Shown piece by piece: positions 42,527 through 50,295 of a stretch of DNA of 64,000 bases. The stretch is from Streptomyces broussonetiae. Its GTDB lineage: Bacteria; Actinomycetota; Actinomycetes; Streptomycetales; Streptomycetaceae. A program made the position numbers and the translations under genes. The notes under the pieces are model-generated. The model did no database searches and was not told the origin of the DNA. It saw nothing but the letters and a program-made list of their open reading frames with translations. Where the stretch lies: NCBI RefSeq assembly GCF_009796285.1, contig NZ_CP047020.1:1922001-1986000 (forward strand). The letters run 5' to 3'. Each line of letters begins with the position of its first letter. Position 1 is the first letter of the stretch.

Positions 42527-42537
42527 TTGTTCAACAA
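42527..42537. promoter_or_regulatory. Operator dyad 2, XRE-cupin/EamA region
   Basis: TTGTTCAACAA is a short perfect palindrome sharing the TTCAAC core with dyad 1. It lies 18 bp before the EamA start codon. Confidence 0.45.
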
Positions 42538-42555
42538 ACTGTACTGCGAGGCACA

Positions 42556-43413
42556 GTGACCGCCATCTTCGCCCTCACCACCAGTCTCCTGTGGGGGCTG
42601 GCGGACTTCGGCGGCGGGCTGCTGACCCGGCGCAGCCCCGCGCTGACGGTCGTGGTGGTCTCGCAGGCCATCGCGGCGGCCGTGCTGGGCACGATCGTCG
42701 TCGCGACCGGCGGCTGGAGCGAGGCCGGGCCCCGGCTGTGGTTCGCGGTCGCCGCGGGGCTGGCCGGCCCGGTCGCCCTGCTCTCCTTCTACAAGGCCCT
42801 GGCGCTCGGCCCGATGGGAGTCGTATCGCCGCTCGCCACCCTCAGCGTGGCCGTCCCGGTCGGCGTGGGCCTGGTCCTCGGCGAGCGCCCGGGACTGCTG
42901 CAGGTCGCGGGCATCGCGGTCGCCGTCACCGGCGTCGTCCTCGCGGGCGGCCCCCAGCTGCGCGGCGCGCCCGTACAGCGGCGCACCGTCCTGCTGACGC
43001 TCATCGCGGCGCTCGGCTTCGGCGCGGTCTTCGCCCTGATCACCGAGGCCTCGACCACGGTCACCGGGCTGTTCCTCGCCCTGTTCGTGCAGCGGGTGAC
43101 GAACGTCGCGGTCGGCGGGAGCGCACTCGCCGTCTCCGTCCGGCGCGGCAGCCACGCCGCAGCGGACGACGGCTTCCCCTGGGCCTCGCTGCCCGCGCTC
43201 GCCTTCGTCGGGATCGCCGACGTCGCGGCCAACGGCTGCTACGCGCTGGCCGCCCAGCACGGCCCGGTCACCGTGGCGGCCGTCCTCGCCTCGCTGTACC
43301 CGGTGGTGACCGCACTGGCCGCCCGCGGATTCCTCAGCGAGCGGCTACGCGCCATCCAGGCGGCCGGTGCAGGCCTGGCCCTGCTCGGCACACTGCTGCT
43401 CGCAACCGGCTGA
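42556..43413 (+). CDS. EamA/DMT-family exporter
   Basis: A 285-residue drug/metabolite transporter with ten helices in two EamA halves (LTTSLLWGLADFGGGLLTRR at the start, FVGIADVAANGCYALAAQHG in the second half). Each half ends with the usual LGERP or LSERL loop before its last helix. Family members export amino acids or small metabolites, and the solute is not predictable here. The GTG start lies 18 bp from a palindrome, and its divergent XRE-cupin partner probably regulates it. It ends one base from the convergent acyltransferase gene. Confidence 0.9.
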   Translation: MTAIFALTTSLLWGLADFGGGLLTRRSPALTVVVVSQAIAAAVLGTIVVATGGWSEAGPRLWFAVAAGLAGPVALLSFYKALALGPMGVVSPLATLSVAVPVGVGLVLGERPGLLQVAGIAVAVTGVVLAGGPQLRGAPVQRRTVLLTLIAALGFGAVFALITEASTTVTGLFLALFVQRVTNVAVGGSALAVSVRRGSHAAADDGFPWASLPALAFVGIADVAANGCYALAAQHGPVTVAAVLASLYPVVTALAARGFLSERLRAIQAAGAGLALLGTLLLATG

Positions 43414-43414
43414 C

Positions 43415-44179
43415 TCACCCCTCGGCCTCCAGCTCCGCAAGCCGCGCCACGCCGTCCGCGTCCAGCTCCGCCAGTGCCCGCAGCTGCTCCGGCGTCGTGC
43501 CCTGCGGTATCGGGACCGGAGCCGGGGTCCTGAGCGGGGGCTGCCAGCCGTCGTCGGGCGTCCAGCGCCGTACGACCCGGGCCGGCGCACCGGCCACCAC
43601 GGCGTGATCGGGCACCACGCCACGCACCACGGCACCGGCCGCGACGACCACGTTCCGGCCGATCCGCGCGCCCGGCAGGATCACCGCCCCGGTGCCGATC
43701 CAGCAGCCCGGACCGATCTCCACCGGCTCCATCCGCGGCCACTGCCTGCCGATCGGCTCGTGCGGGTCGTCGTAGGAGTGGTTGGTGGAGGTGACGTAGA
43801 CGTACGGCCCGAAATAGCAGTCGCGGCCGATGGTGACCGTCGTGTCCGCTATGACATGACTGCCCCGGCCGAGGACCACTCCGTCACCGACGCGCAGGAT
43901 CGGGTCGGGGCCGAGGTCCAGGTCCGGCATCAGGCCGGCGGTCAGGGTGACCTGCTCGGCGATGATGCAGTGGGAGCCGAGGTGGATCCAGGGCTCGCCG
44001 AAGACGGTGCCGAGCGGGAAGGCGAGCCGGGTGGCTTCGCCGATCGAGCCGAACCTGAATCCTGCCGGGTGCTCGGCCGTGACGGAGCCCGTGCGCTGGA
44101 TCCAGGCCCAGGCCTTGTGGACGACGCGTTGAGCTGCGCGGCGTCGCCGGAATGAGAACGTGTTCTTCCGCTGGGGCAC
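43415..44179 (-). CDS. Left-handed beta-helix acyltransferase
   Basis: A 254-residue acyltransferase of the hexapeptide-repeat (LbH) family. Repeats are visible as PILRVGDGVVLGRGSHVIAD, TTVTIGRDCYFGPYVYVTST, and VEIGPGCWIGTGAVILPGAR, IGRNVVVAAGAVV. The NHSYDDP stretch supplies the catalytic His typical of maltose/galactoside O-acetyltransferases. The C-terminal 50 residues are a non-helix tail. It begins with GTG 57 bp from another start region on the plus strand (a gamma carbonic anhydrase, also LbH). The acceptor may be a sugar or glycolipid; nothing adjacent decides it. Confidence 0.87.
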   Translation of the reverse strand: MPQRKNTFSFRRRRAAQRVVHKAWAWIQRTGSVTAEHPAGFRFGSIGEATRLAFPLGTVFGEPWIHLGSHCIIAEQVTLTAGLMPDLDLGPDPILRVGDGVVLGRGSHVIADTTVTIGRDCYFGPYVYVTSTNHSYDDPHEPIGRQWPRMEPVEIGPGCWIGTGAVILPGARIGRNVVVAAGAVVRGVVPDHAVVAGAPARVVRRWTPDDGWQPPLRTPAPVPIPQGTTPEQLRALAELDADGVARLAELEAEG

Positions 44180-44296
44180 GGGGTTACGTTACTAAGCGGG
44201 CGCTTTCGGCGAGAGGGCCACCTGCTGTGATCTTTGCCCCAGCCCGTGTCGTACGGTGCCGGGTACGCCGGGTACTACGACGCGAGGAGAACGGTG

Positions 44297-44824
44297 ATGG
44301 CACAGCAGGCGCTGATCGTGGGCATCGGCGGCAAGGAGCCCCAGGTCGATCCCGAGGCGTTCGTGGCTCCTACGGCATCCGTGATCGGGGACGTCACGCT
44401 GCACGCCGGGGCCAGTATCTGGTACGGGGCGGTCGTACGTGGTGATGTCGAGAAGATCACCGTGGGGGCGAGCGCCAACGTGCAGGACAACGTGACGCTG
44501 CATGCGGATCCCGGATTTCCGGTCAGCGTGGGCGAGCGGGTCTCCATCGGGCACAACGCGGTGGTGCACGGGGCGACCGTCGAGGACGACTGCCTGATCG
44601 GCATGGGCGCGACCGTGCTGAACGGGGCCGTCATCGGGGCCGGGTCGCTCGTCGCCGCGCAGGCGTTGGTGCCGCAGGGGATGGTGGTGCCGCCGGGGTC
44701 GCTCGTGGCGGGGGTGCCGGCGAAGGTCCGGCGGCTCCTCTCCGAGGAGGAGCAGCAGGGGGTCACCCTCAACGGCACCCTCTACGCGGAGTTGGCGAAG
44801 ACGCACAAGGATGTGCATCAGTAG
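44297..44824 (+). CDS. Gamma-class carbonic anhydrase family protein
   Basis: A 175-residue LbH protein of the gamma carbonic anhydrase family. Three His that would bind Zn appear in NVTLHAD and in SIGHNAVVHG. The RGDVEKITVGASANVQDNVT stretch carries the structural Arg/Asp/Gln set. Many short homologues (YrdA/PaaY type) have weak or thiol-regulated activity, so carbonic anhydrase function is probable but unproven. GAGGAG lies seven bases before the ATG. Confidence 0.9.
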   Translation: MAQQALIVGIGGKEPQVDPEAFVAPTASVIGDVTLHAGASIWYGAVVRGDVEKITVGASANVQDNVTLHADPGFPVSVGERVSIGHNAVVHGATVEDDCLIGMGATVLNGAVIGAGSLVAAQALVPQGMVVPPGSLVAGVPAKVRRLLSEEEQQGVTLNGTLYAELAKTHKDVHQ

Positions 44825-44855
44825 GCGCGTTCGCGAGCGCTCCGTTCGGGGCGCC

Positions 44856-45530
44856 TCACTCGCCGGCGCCTACAGGTTCCGCTTCCCGGTCGTGCTGCAG
44901 CTGGGCCTTCTTCGCCTTGCGCCGGACGAGGAGCATGGAGGCGAGCCCGACCAGGACCGCTGCCGCGAGGCCGACGTAGGAGAACTTCTTCAGCCAGCCC
45001 TCGGCGACCACACCGACGTAGTAGATGACGGCCGTCGTGCCGCCCGCCCAGCAGATGCCGCCGAGGACGTTGGCGATCAGGAACTTCCAGTACGGCATGT
45101 GCAGGACACCCGCGAGGGGGCCGGCGAAGATGCGCAGGAGGGCGATGAAACGGCCGACGAAGACGGCCCACATGCCCCACTTCTCGAAGGACCGCTCGGC
45201 GGTGGCCACATGGCCCTCGCTGAAGTGTCTCGGGAACTTCCCGCCCAGCCAGGCCAGCAGCGGGCGGCCGCCCTTGCGGCCGATCGCGTAGCCGATGGAG
45301 TCGCCGATCACGGCACCGGCGGTGGCGCACGCGCCGAGGACGATCGGGTTGATGCCCGAGTGCTGGGAGGACATCAGCGCCGCCGAGACCAGGACGATCT
45401 CACCCGGAAGCGGAATGCCCAGGCTCTCCACGCCGATGACCAGGGCCACCACGGCGTAGACGGCGACCGCGGGCACCGAGTCGAGCCATTCCTGGACGTG
45501 CACTGCAGGTGCCTCCCCTGTCACTGTCAC
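44856..45530 (-). CDS. DedA-family membrane protein
   Basis: A 224-residue membrane protein of the DedA (SNARE-associated/VTT) family, now linked to lipid-carrier flipping. Visible features are ESLGIPLPGEIVLVSAALMS, the re-entrant GDSIGYAIGRKGG, and the FVGRFIALLRIFAGPLAGVL block with its two conserved Arg. About five hydrophobic helices are present, ending in a basic cytosolic tail (RRKAKKAQLQHDRE). It starts at a GTG, with a second in-frame GTG two codons later. It converges on the carbonic anhydrase gene. Confidence 0.93.
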   Translation of the reverse strand: MTVTGEAPAVHVQEWLDSVPAVAVYAVVALVIGVESLGIPLPGEIVLVSAALMSSQHSGINPIVLGACATAGAVIGDSIGYAIGRKGGRPLLAWLGGKFPRHFSEGHVATAERSFEKWGMWAVFVGRFIALLRIFAGPLAGVLHMPYWKFLIANVLGGICWAGGTTAVIYYVGVVAEGWLKKFSYVGLAAAVLVGLASMLLVRRKAKKAQLQHDREAEPVGAGE

Positions 45531-45785
45531 TGCCTGCTGCCACGGTCATGCCTGCCGGACGCCGCATGCAAAGAGCGTCCCAAATGAAGGCTACCCGGTC
45601 GCGGGTGAGCGGCGGTTAAGGGCAGCGCCTCCCCGCCGGCTCCCCGGTGGCACCGTCCCGCCCCCGGTCCTTGCGTTTTCGGACACCTCCGTGTCATGCG
45701 GGAGGGGAAGGCTCCCCGCGGTATCGCCCGACCCGCCTCCCCCAGGTCCCGTCCGCGGGGCCCGCCGCGGAAGGACGACGTCCCC

Positions 45786-46826
45786 GTGTCCGCACCGTCT
45801 CCGTCCTCGCTCTCCCCTCTGCCCCTGTCCCCGGCCTCCTCGCTCGCCCGGGGAACGCCGCCGGGAACGGATTCCCGCCGTCCCGCATCGTTCATGGCGG
45901 GCCGGCCCGTACGACTGGTTCTGTGCCTGGCTCCGCTGCTGTTCGCCGGCGGCTGGGCGGTGACCAACCGGCCCACGGTGTACGAAGGGGTCCGCCGGCT
46001 CGTCGCGGCCGATCCCTGGTGGCTCCTGGCCGGCGGCGGTTTCACCTGCTTGAACTGGGTGGCGGCCTCCTGCGTCCGGCAGGGCGCGCTGCCGGACCGG
46101 GTCCCGGCGGGGCAGTTGCTGGCCTCGCAGTTCGCGGCGGGCGCCGCCAACCACGTGCTCCCCGGCGGGCTCGGCGCCCACGCGATCACCGTGCGCTTTC
46201 TACGGGCGCGCGGGGTGCCGCTGGACCGGGCGACCGCGTCGGTCGGGCTGTACTCGCTGGCGAAGTCCTCGGCCAAGACCGCGGTGCTGATCGTGTTCCT
46301 GGCCGCGTCGCCGGCCTGGCGACGGCTGGGCGAGCTGGTCCCGGACGGACGGCTGCTGGTCCCGCTCGCCGCGATCGCGGGCGGTGCCCTCACGGTCGTG
46401 GGGGTGCTGCTGACGGTCGTACGGCCGTTGCGGCGGCCGGTGACCGGAATGCTGCGCAGCGCCCTCGCCGACGCCCGGGAGGTGCACACACGGCCGTGCC
46501 GGGTGGCCGCCCTGTGGGGCGGGGCCGTCGCGATGCCCCTGCTCCAGGGGGCCACCCTCGTCTGTGTCGGGGCCTCGCTCGGCCTTCAGCTGCCGTGGGA
46601 GCACGTGGTACTCGCCTACCTCGCGGCCGGCACCGCCGTCGGGGCGGTTCCGGCGCCCGGCGGGTTCGCGGTCGACGCGGCGCTGGTGTGGACCCTCGTC
46701 ACCTTCGGCGCCACGCCCGCCGTGGCCACCGCGACCGTCATCGGCTACCGGGTGCTGACCGACTGGGTGCCGCTGGTACCGGGCGCAGTGACGCTGTCGG
46801 CGCTGATCCGCGCCAAGATCCTGTGA
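45786..46826 (+). CDS. Flippase-like / LPG-synthase transmembrane-domain protein
   Basis: A 346-residue multi-pass membrane protein of the lysylphosphatidylglycerol-synthase TM-domain (UPF0104-like) family. Characteristic blocks are SQFAAGAANHVLPGGLGAHA near residue 115 and AYLAAGTAVGAVPAPGGFAV near residue 280. Members handle lipid or lipid-linked substrates at the membrane. The start is a GTG with GGAAGGACG upstream; an ATG 30 codons earlier (MREGKAPRG) is possible, but the extra residues are low-complexity. Its stop is 24 bp from the end of the convergent lipid-synthase operon, so a role in moving that operon's product is attractive but unproven. Confidence 0.82.
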   Translation: MSAPSPSSLSPLPLSPASSLARGTPPGTDSRRPASFMAGRPVRLVLCLAPLLFAGGWAVTNRPTVYEGVRRLVAADPWWLLAGGGFTCLNWVAASCVRQGALPDRVPAGQLLASQFAAGAANHVLPGGLGAHAITVRFLRARGVPLDRATASVGLYSLAKSSAKTAVLIVFLAASPAWRRLGELVPDGRLLVPLAAIAGGALTVVGVLLTVVRPLRRPVTGMLRSALADAREVHTRPCRVAALWGGAVAMPLLQGATLVCVGASLGLQLPWEHVVLAYLAAGTAVGAVPAPGGFAVDAALVWTLVTFGATPAVATATVIGYRVLTDWVPLVPGAVTLSALIRAKIL

Positions 46827-46850
46827 ACGGCGGGTTACCGTGCGTACGGG

Positions 46851-47936
46851 TCAGTCGCGGCGGGCCACCAGACGGTAGGCGTTGGCCAGACCGAGGCGGT
46901 GGGACACGGCCCGTACCGCGAACCGGTCCAGGAGCGTCGCCGTGACGAGCACGGGCACACCGGTGAGCAGGAGCGTGGTGCGGGCGGCGCGGCTCAGGGC
47001 GCCGGGCGGTCCGGGCAGCCAGGGTGCGTCCTCGCGCGGGGCGGTGTGGTCGAGGGCCAGCCAGACCGCCGCCAGCAGATCGACCGGGTCGTGCGGCTCG
47101 GCGTGCTGCTCCGCGACCACAGTGAAGCCCAGGTCGGTCAGCCGCCGCCGGAGGTTGGCCACCGGCATGAAGTGCAGGTGCTGCGGCTGGAGCCAGGGCA
47201 GCCACCAGCGGCCGAGCAGCCGGGCGTAGCGGCTCTGCGGGTCCGGTACCTCGACGAGGAGATGACCGCCGGGGCGTACGGCCTCGTGGGCGGCGCGCAG
47301 TTCGCGGTCGGGGTCGGTGCTGTGCTCCAGGTAGTGGAACATGCTCACCACGTCGTAACGGGCGGCGAGTTCGGGGGCGAGCGCGGGGAAGGCGCCGCGG
47401 TAGGCGTGGTCCACGCGGCCCTCGCGGGCGGCGAGTTCGACCCCGTCGGTGAAGTCGAGCCCGTCGAAGGAGGTGCCGGGCAGGACGGTACGGGCGGCGC
47501 CGCAGAAGTGGCCGTGGCCGGTGCCGACGTCCAGCCAGGTCTTGGGGGCCGGGTCGTGCGGCAGCATCGCCTCGGCGCGGCCCCGGTACATGGCGGTCCG
47601 GCCTCCGAAGGTACCGCTCATGCGCTGCTCACCGAGGCCGTCGTAGAAGTCGCGGTAGTAGAACTCCAGTCCCTGTTCGGTCAGTTGGGGGTTCTGGAAG
47701 GTGTGGCCGCAGTCGGCGCAGCGGTCGAGGGTGAAGCGGCCGGGCTTGTGCTGGAGCAGGTCGGTGGTGCGCAGACGGGTGGCGAGACGCCCGGAGCCGC
47801 ACCAGGGGCAGTCGGTGCGCCGGGGGGCGAAGAAGCGGTCGGTGCCCGCGGCCAGGTCCCGCTGGTAGGCGGGGCGCAGGGCGGCGATGCGCGCCTTCTT
47901 GTCGCTCACGTGGCTCTTGTCGTCGTGCTCGGTCAT
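46851..47936 (-). CDS. Zinc-ribbon SAM-dependent methyltransferase
   Basis: A 361-residue protein. An N-terminal zinc ribbon (CPWCGSG near residue 43, CADCGHTFQNPQLT near 75) precedes a class I methyltransferase fold. The SAM loop is LDVGTGHGHFCG near residue 138, and the later motif VVSMFHYLEHSTDP marks Methyltransf_23-type enzymes. This pairing is common in methyltransferases acting on sugars or lipid-linked substrates in secondary metabolism. The ATG overlaps the glycosyltransferase stop as ATGA. It is the last gene of the lipid-synthase operon, so it probably methylates the sugar or the acyl chain. Confidence 0.88.
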   Translation of the reverse strand: MTEHDDKSHVSDKKARIAALRPAYQRDLAAGTDRFFAPRRTDCPWCGSGRLATRLRTTDLLQHKPGRFTLDRCADCGHTFQNPQLTEQGLEFYYRDFYDGLGEQRMSGTFGGRTAMYRGRAEAMLPHDPAPKTWLDVGTGHGHFCGAARTVLPGTSFDGLDFTDGVELAAREGRVDHAYRGAFPALAPELAARYDVVSMFHYLEHSTDPDRELRAAHEAVRPGGHLLVEVPDPQSRYARLLGRWWLPWLQPQHLHFMPVANLRRRLTDLGFTVVAEQHAEPHDPVDLLAAVWLALDHTAPREDAPWLPGPPGALSRAARTTLLLTGVPVLVTATLLDRFAVRAVSHRLGLANAYRLVARRD

Positions 47937-49123
47937 CGGCTCTCCGCTGCGAGGTGTGCGAGGTGTTCGAGGTGGGTCGCCGCGGCCCTGGCGCCGCCCG
48001 CCGCACGGAACGCGGTGCGGATCCGGGCGGCGGCGGCCCGATGGGTGCGATCGGTGAGGACGGTGTCGAGGGCCGCGCCGAGCTGGGCCGCGCGGACCCG
48101 GCCGAAGCGGACGCGGACGCCGGCGCCCGCGTCCACGACCTGGCCGGCCACCACCGGCTGGTCGTCGCGGATGGGCGCGACGACGAGGGGTGCGCCGTGC
48201 CACAGGGCCTCGCACACCGTGTTGTGGCCCGCATGACAGACGACGGCGTCCATCCGCTCCAGCAGAGCGAGTTGGGGCACCGACGGCAGGACCAGGACGT
48301 CCTTGTCGCCGGGCGGCACCGGAAGGACGCGGCCAGGGTCGGCGATCACCCCTTGCACCCGGTCGCCGCGGTCGCGCAGTGCGGTGAGGCACTCGGCGAG
48401 GAACCGGGCTCCGGCGTCCGCGTTCGCCGTGCCGAGGGTCACCAGGACCTTCGCCCGACCCTGGTCGAGCCACTCCCAGGGAAAGCCGGGCCCGGCCGGG
48501 CGCCCGGCGAGCGAGGGACCGACGTAGTGGATGTGGGGGGCCAACGGCGCCTGGGGGCCGATGAGTTCGGGGGTGCTGAAGATCAGCAGCAGGTGGGGCG
48601 AGAAGCGCGGGTCGGCGGTGCCGGACGGGGCACCGATGCGGTCCCGCAGTCCGGCCAGGCTCCGCTCCAGCCACTCGGCGATCTTGGGCAGGCCGTCGTA
48701 GGCGCCGGTGAACTCCGCCGAGGTGGTGGCGGAGGTGGCCCAGGGCAGCCCCAGGCGCTCGGCCACCAGGGCACCGGCGAAGGCCTGTTGGTCGGCCACG
48801 ACCACGTCCGGGCGAAACGCGTCGGCCGCCGCTCGTACCCCCGGGGCCATGGCGTCGGCGAGCGGTAGCAGGTACCACTCCCACAGGAACTTCAGCGCCT
48901 CCGCGCCCCGCAGGTCGGGCGGCCGTGCGACGCCCTGCGCACCCGGCACCGGGCCTGCGCATGCGTGCACCTCGGCGTCCGTGCCCGCGAGCCGGCGCAC
49001 CAGCGCCGGATCGGCGCACGCCCAGGCGACCCGGTGCCCGCGCGCGGCCAGTCGGGTGGCAACGCCGACGGCCGGGTTGATGTGGCCCGTCAGCGGCGGC
49101 ACCACGAACAGGTAGGCGCTCAC
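47933..49123 (-). CDS. GT1-family (macrolide-type) glycosyltransferase
   Basis: A 396-residue inverting glycosyltransferase with GT-B fold. The N-terminus PPLTGHINPAVGVATRLAAR holds the catalytic His. The NDP-sugar-binding block VCHAGHNTVCEALWHGAPLV, then VAPIRDDQP lies near residue 300. This layout is that of the MGT/UGT group that decorates polyketides, lipids and flavonoids. Both ends are coupled: its GTG overlaps the hydrolase stop as GTGA, and its stop overlaps the methyltransferase start as ATGA. In this operon it should glycosylate the product of the two megasynthases or a derivative. Confidence 0.92.
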   Translation of the reverse strand: MSAYLFVVPPLTGHINPAVGVATRLAARGHRVAWACADPALVRRLAGTDAEVHACAGPVPGAQGVARPPDLRGAEALKFLWEWYLLPLADAMAPGVRAAADAFRPDVVVADQQAFAGALVAERLGLPWATSATTSAEFTGAYDGLPKIAEWLERSLAGLRDRIGAPSGTADPRFSPHLLLIFSTPELIGPQAPLAPHIHYVGPSLAGRPAGPGFPWEWLDQGRAKVLVTLGTANADAGARFLAECLTALRDRGDRVQGVIADPGRVLPVPPGDKDVLVLPSVPQLALLERMDAVVCHAGHNTVCEALWHGAPLVVAPIRDDQPVVAGQVVDAGAGVRVRFGRVRAAQLGAALDTVLTDRTHRAAAARIRTAFRAAGGARAAATHLEHLAHLAAESR

Positions 49124-49920
49124 CGGACGCCCGACCCGGCGTGGATCAGGTCCAGGATGTGCCCGCCGACGGTCGCGGGCGCTTCGACCAGCACCGAGTG
49201 CTCGTGCCCCGGCAGCACGACCGACCGGAAGTCCGCCAGCAGCTCCCGCTTGAGCGGCACCAGGTCGGCGAGGTCCGAATCGCCGCCGTACACGCCGAGA
49301 ATCGGGCAGCGCACGGATCTGATCTCGGTCTCGGTGAGGACGCGGCTGGCGGGGATGTCCCGGCCGAGGGTGGTCTCGCGGGCGAGGCGGGCGGCGCCCT
49401 TGGCCAGGCGGGCGGTGTTCTGGCTGCGGTTCGCGGTGATCCAGGCGATCGCGTCGGGCTCGTTGTGGGCGAGTTCGGTGACGACCCGGTCGAGGATGCG
49501 GCCGAGTTTCGCCGCCCAGGCCGGCGTCGCGGGCTCGGACTCGATCAGCGTCAGGCTGAGGGCGCGCTCCGGGTGCCGGGCCGCGTAGCCGAAGGCGATG
49601 GTGCCGCCGTAGGAGTTGCCGACGAGGTGGAGCGGTCCGGTGACGGCCAGCCGGTCGAGGAGGGCCTCCAGGTCGTCGATGTTGTGGTCGAGGGTGTAGC
49701 CCCGTGGCGGGCGGGCACTGCGGCCGTGTCCGCGCAGGTCGTACATGACCACGTCCAGTCCGGCCGCGGCGAAGGCGGGGGCGACGGTGAAGTAGTAGCT
49801 GGCCAGGCTGTCGGTGAGCAGACCGTGCACGAGGACGACCGTGGCGTGCGGGACCCGGCCGTCGGCGGGCCCCGTGCGCTGGACGTGCAGCCGGATCCCG
49901 CCGGCGTCGACCATGGCCAC
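49120..49920 (-). CDS. Alpha/beta hydrolase of the lipid-synthase operon
   Basis: A 266-residue alpha/beta hydrolase. The oxyanion strand is VVLVHGLLTDS, the nucleophile elbow VGNSYGGTIAF near residue 100, the acid VYGGDSDLADL, and the His PGHEHSVLVEAP near the C-terminus. It starts three bases after the ACP stop (GTG; an ATG two codons later is also possible). Neither megasynthase has a thioesterase domain, so this enzyme is the best candidate for releasing the acyl chain from the ACP. That role is inferred from context. Confidence 0.87.
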   Translation of the reverse strand: MAMVDAGGIRLHVQRTGPADGRVPHATVVLVHGLLTDSLASYYFTVAPAFAAAGLDVVMYDLRGHGRSARPPRGYTLDHNIDDLEALLDRLAVTGPLHLVGNSYGGTIAFGYAARHPERALSLTLIESEPATPAWAAKLGRILDRVVTELAHNEPDAIAWITANRSQNTARLAKGAARLARETTLGRDIPASRVLTETEIRSVRCPILGVYGGDSDLADLVPLKRELLADFRSVVLPGHEHSVLVEAPATVGGHILDLIHAGSGVR

Positions 49921-49923
49921 GGC

Positions 49924-50295
49924 TCAGCCCGCCTGCGTGGTCTTCAGGCTCCACACCACGTACTCCACCAGGCGGCCCACGGTCAGCTCGATGATCTCGT
50001 CGAACTCCATGCCGGCCAGGAACTCGGCGAGGTTGACCCGCTGCCCGTACCGCCCCTCGAGCAGGCCGGCCAGGGTGACGAGGTCGATGCTCTCCAGCTC
50101 GAGGTCGCGGTTGAAGGTGGTGGACATGCCGATCACCACGTCGTCGTCGCCGTACTCGGCGAGCACCGTACGGAGCATGCCGGTGACGTCGGCGAGCACG
50201 GAGTCGGCGGTGGACTGCGCCGCGGCGGTCCGGGCGGGGTTCGTCGGAGCCGGCTGGGCGGGGTTCGTCGGAGCCGGCTGGGTGGGGGGATTCAT
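49924..50295 (-). CDS. Discrete acyl carrier protein
   Basis: A 123-residue carrier protein. The phosphopantetheine-attachment motif is LELESIDLVTLAGLLEGRYG, with Ser at about residue 70. The first 30 residues are a Pro/Thr/Asn-rich tail containing two direct copies of QPAPTNPA, probably a flexible linker. GGAGTG is near the ATG, which overlaps the megasynthase-2 stop as ATGA. A free ACP beside synthases that already contain one suggests it either serves megasynthase 2 in trans or carries the chain to the tailoring enzymes. Confidence 0.92.
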   Translation of the reverse strand: MNPPTQPAPTNPAQPAPTNPARTAAAQSTADSVLADVTGMLRTVLAEYGDDDVVIGMSTTFNRDLELESIDLVTLAGLLEGRYGQRVNLAEFLAGMEFDEIIELTVGRLVEYVVWSLKTTQAG

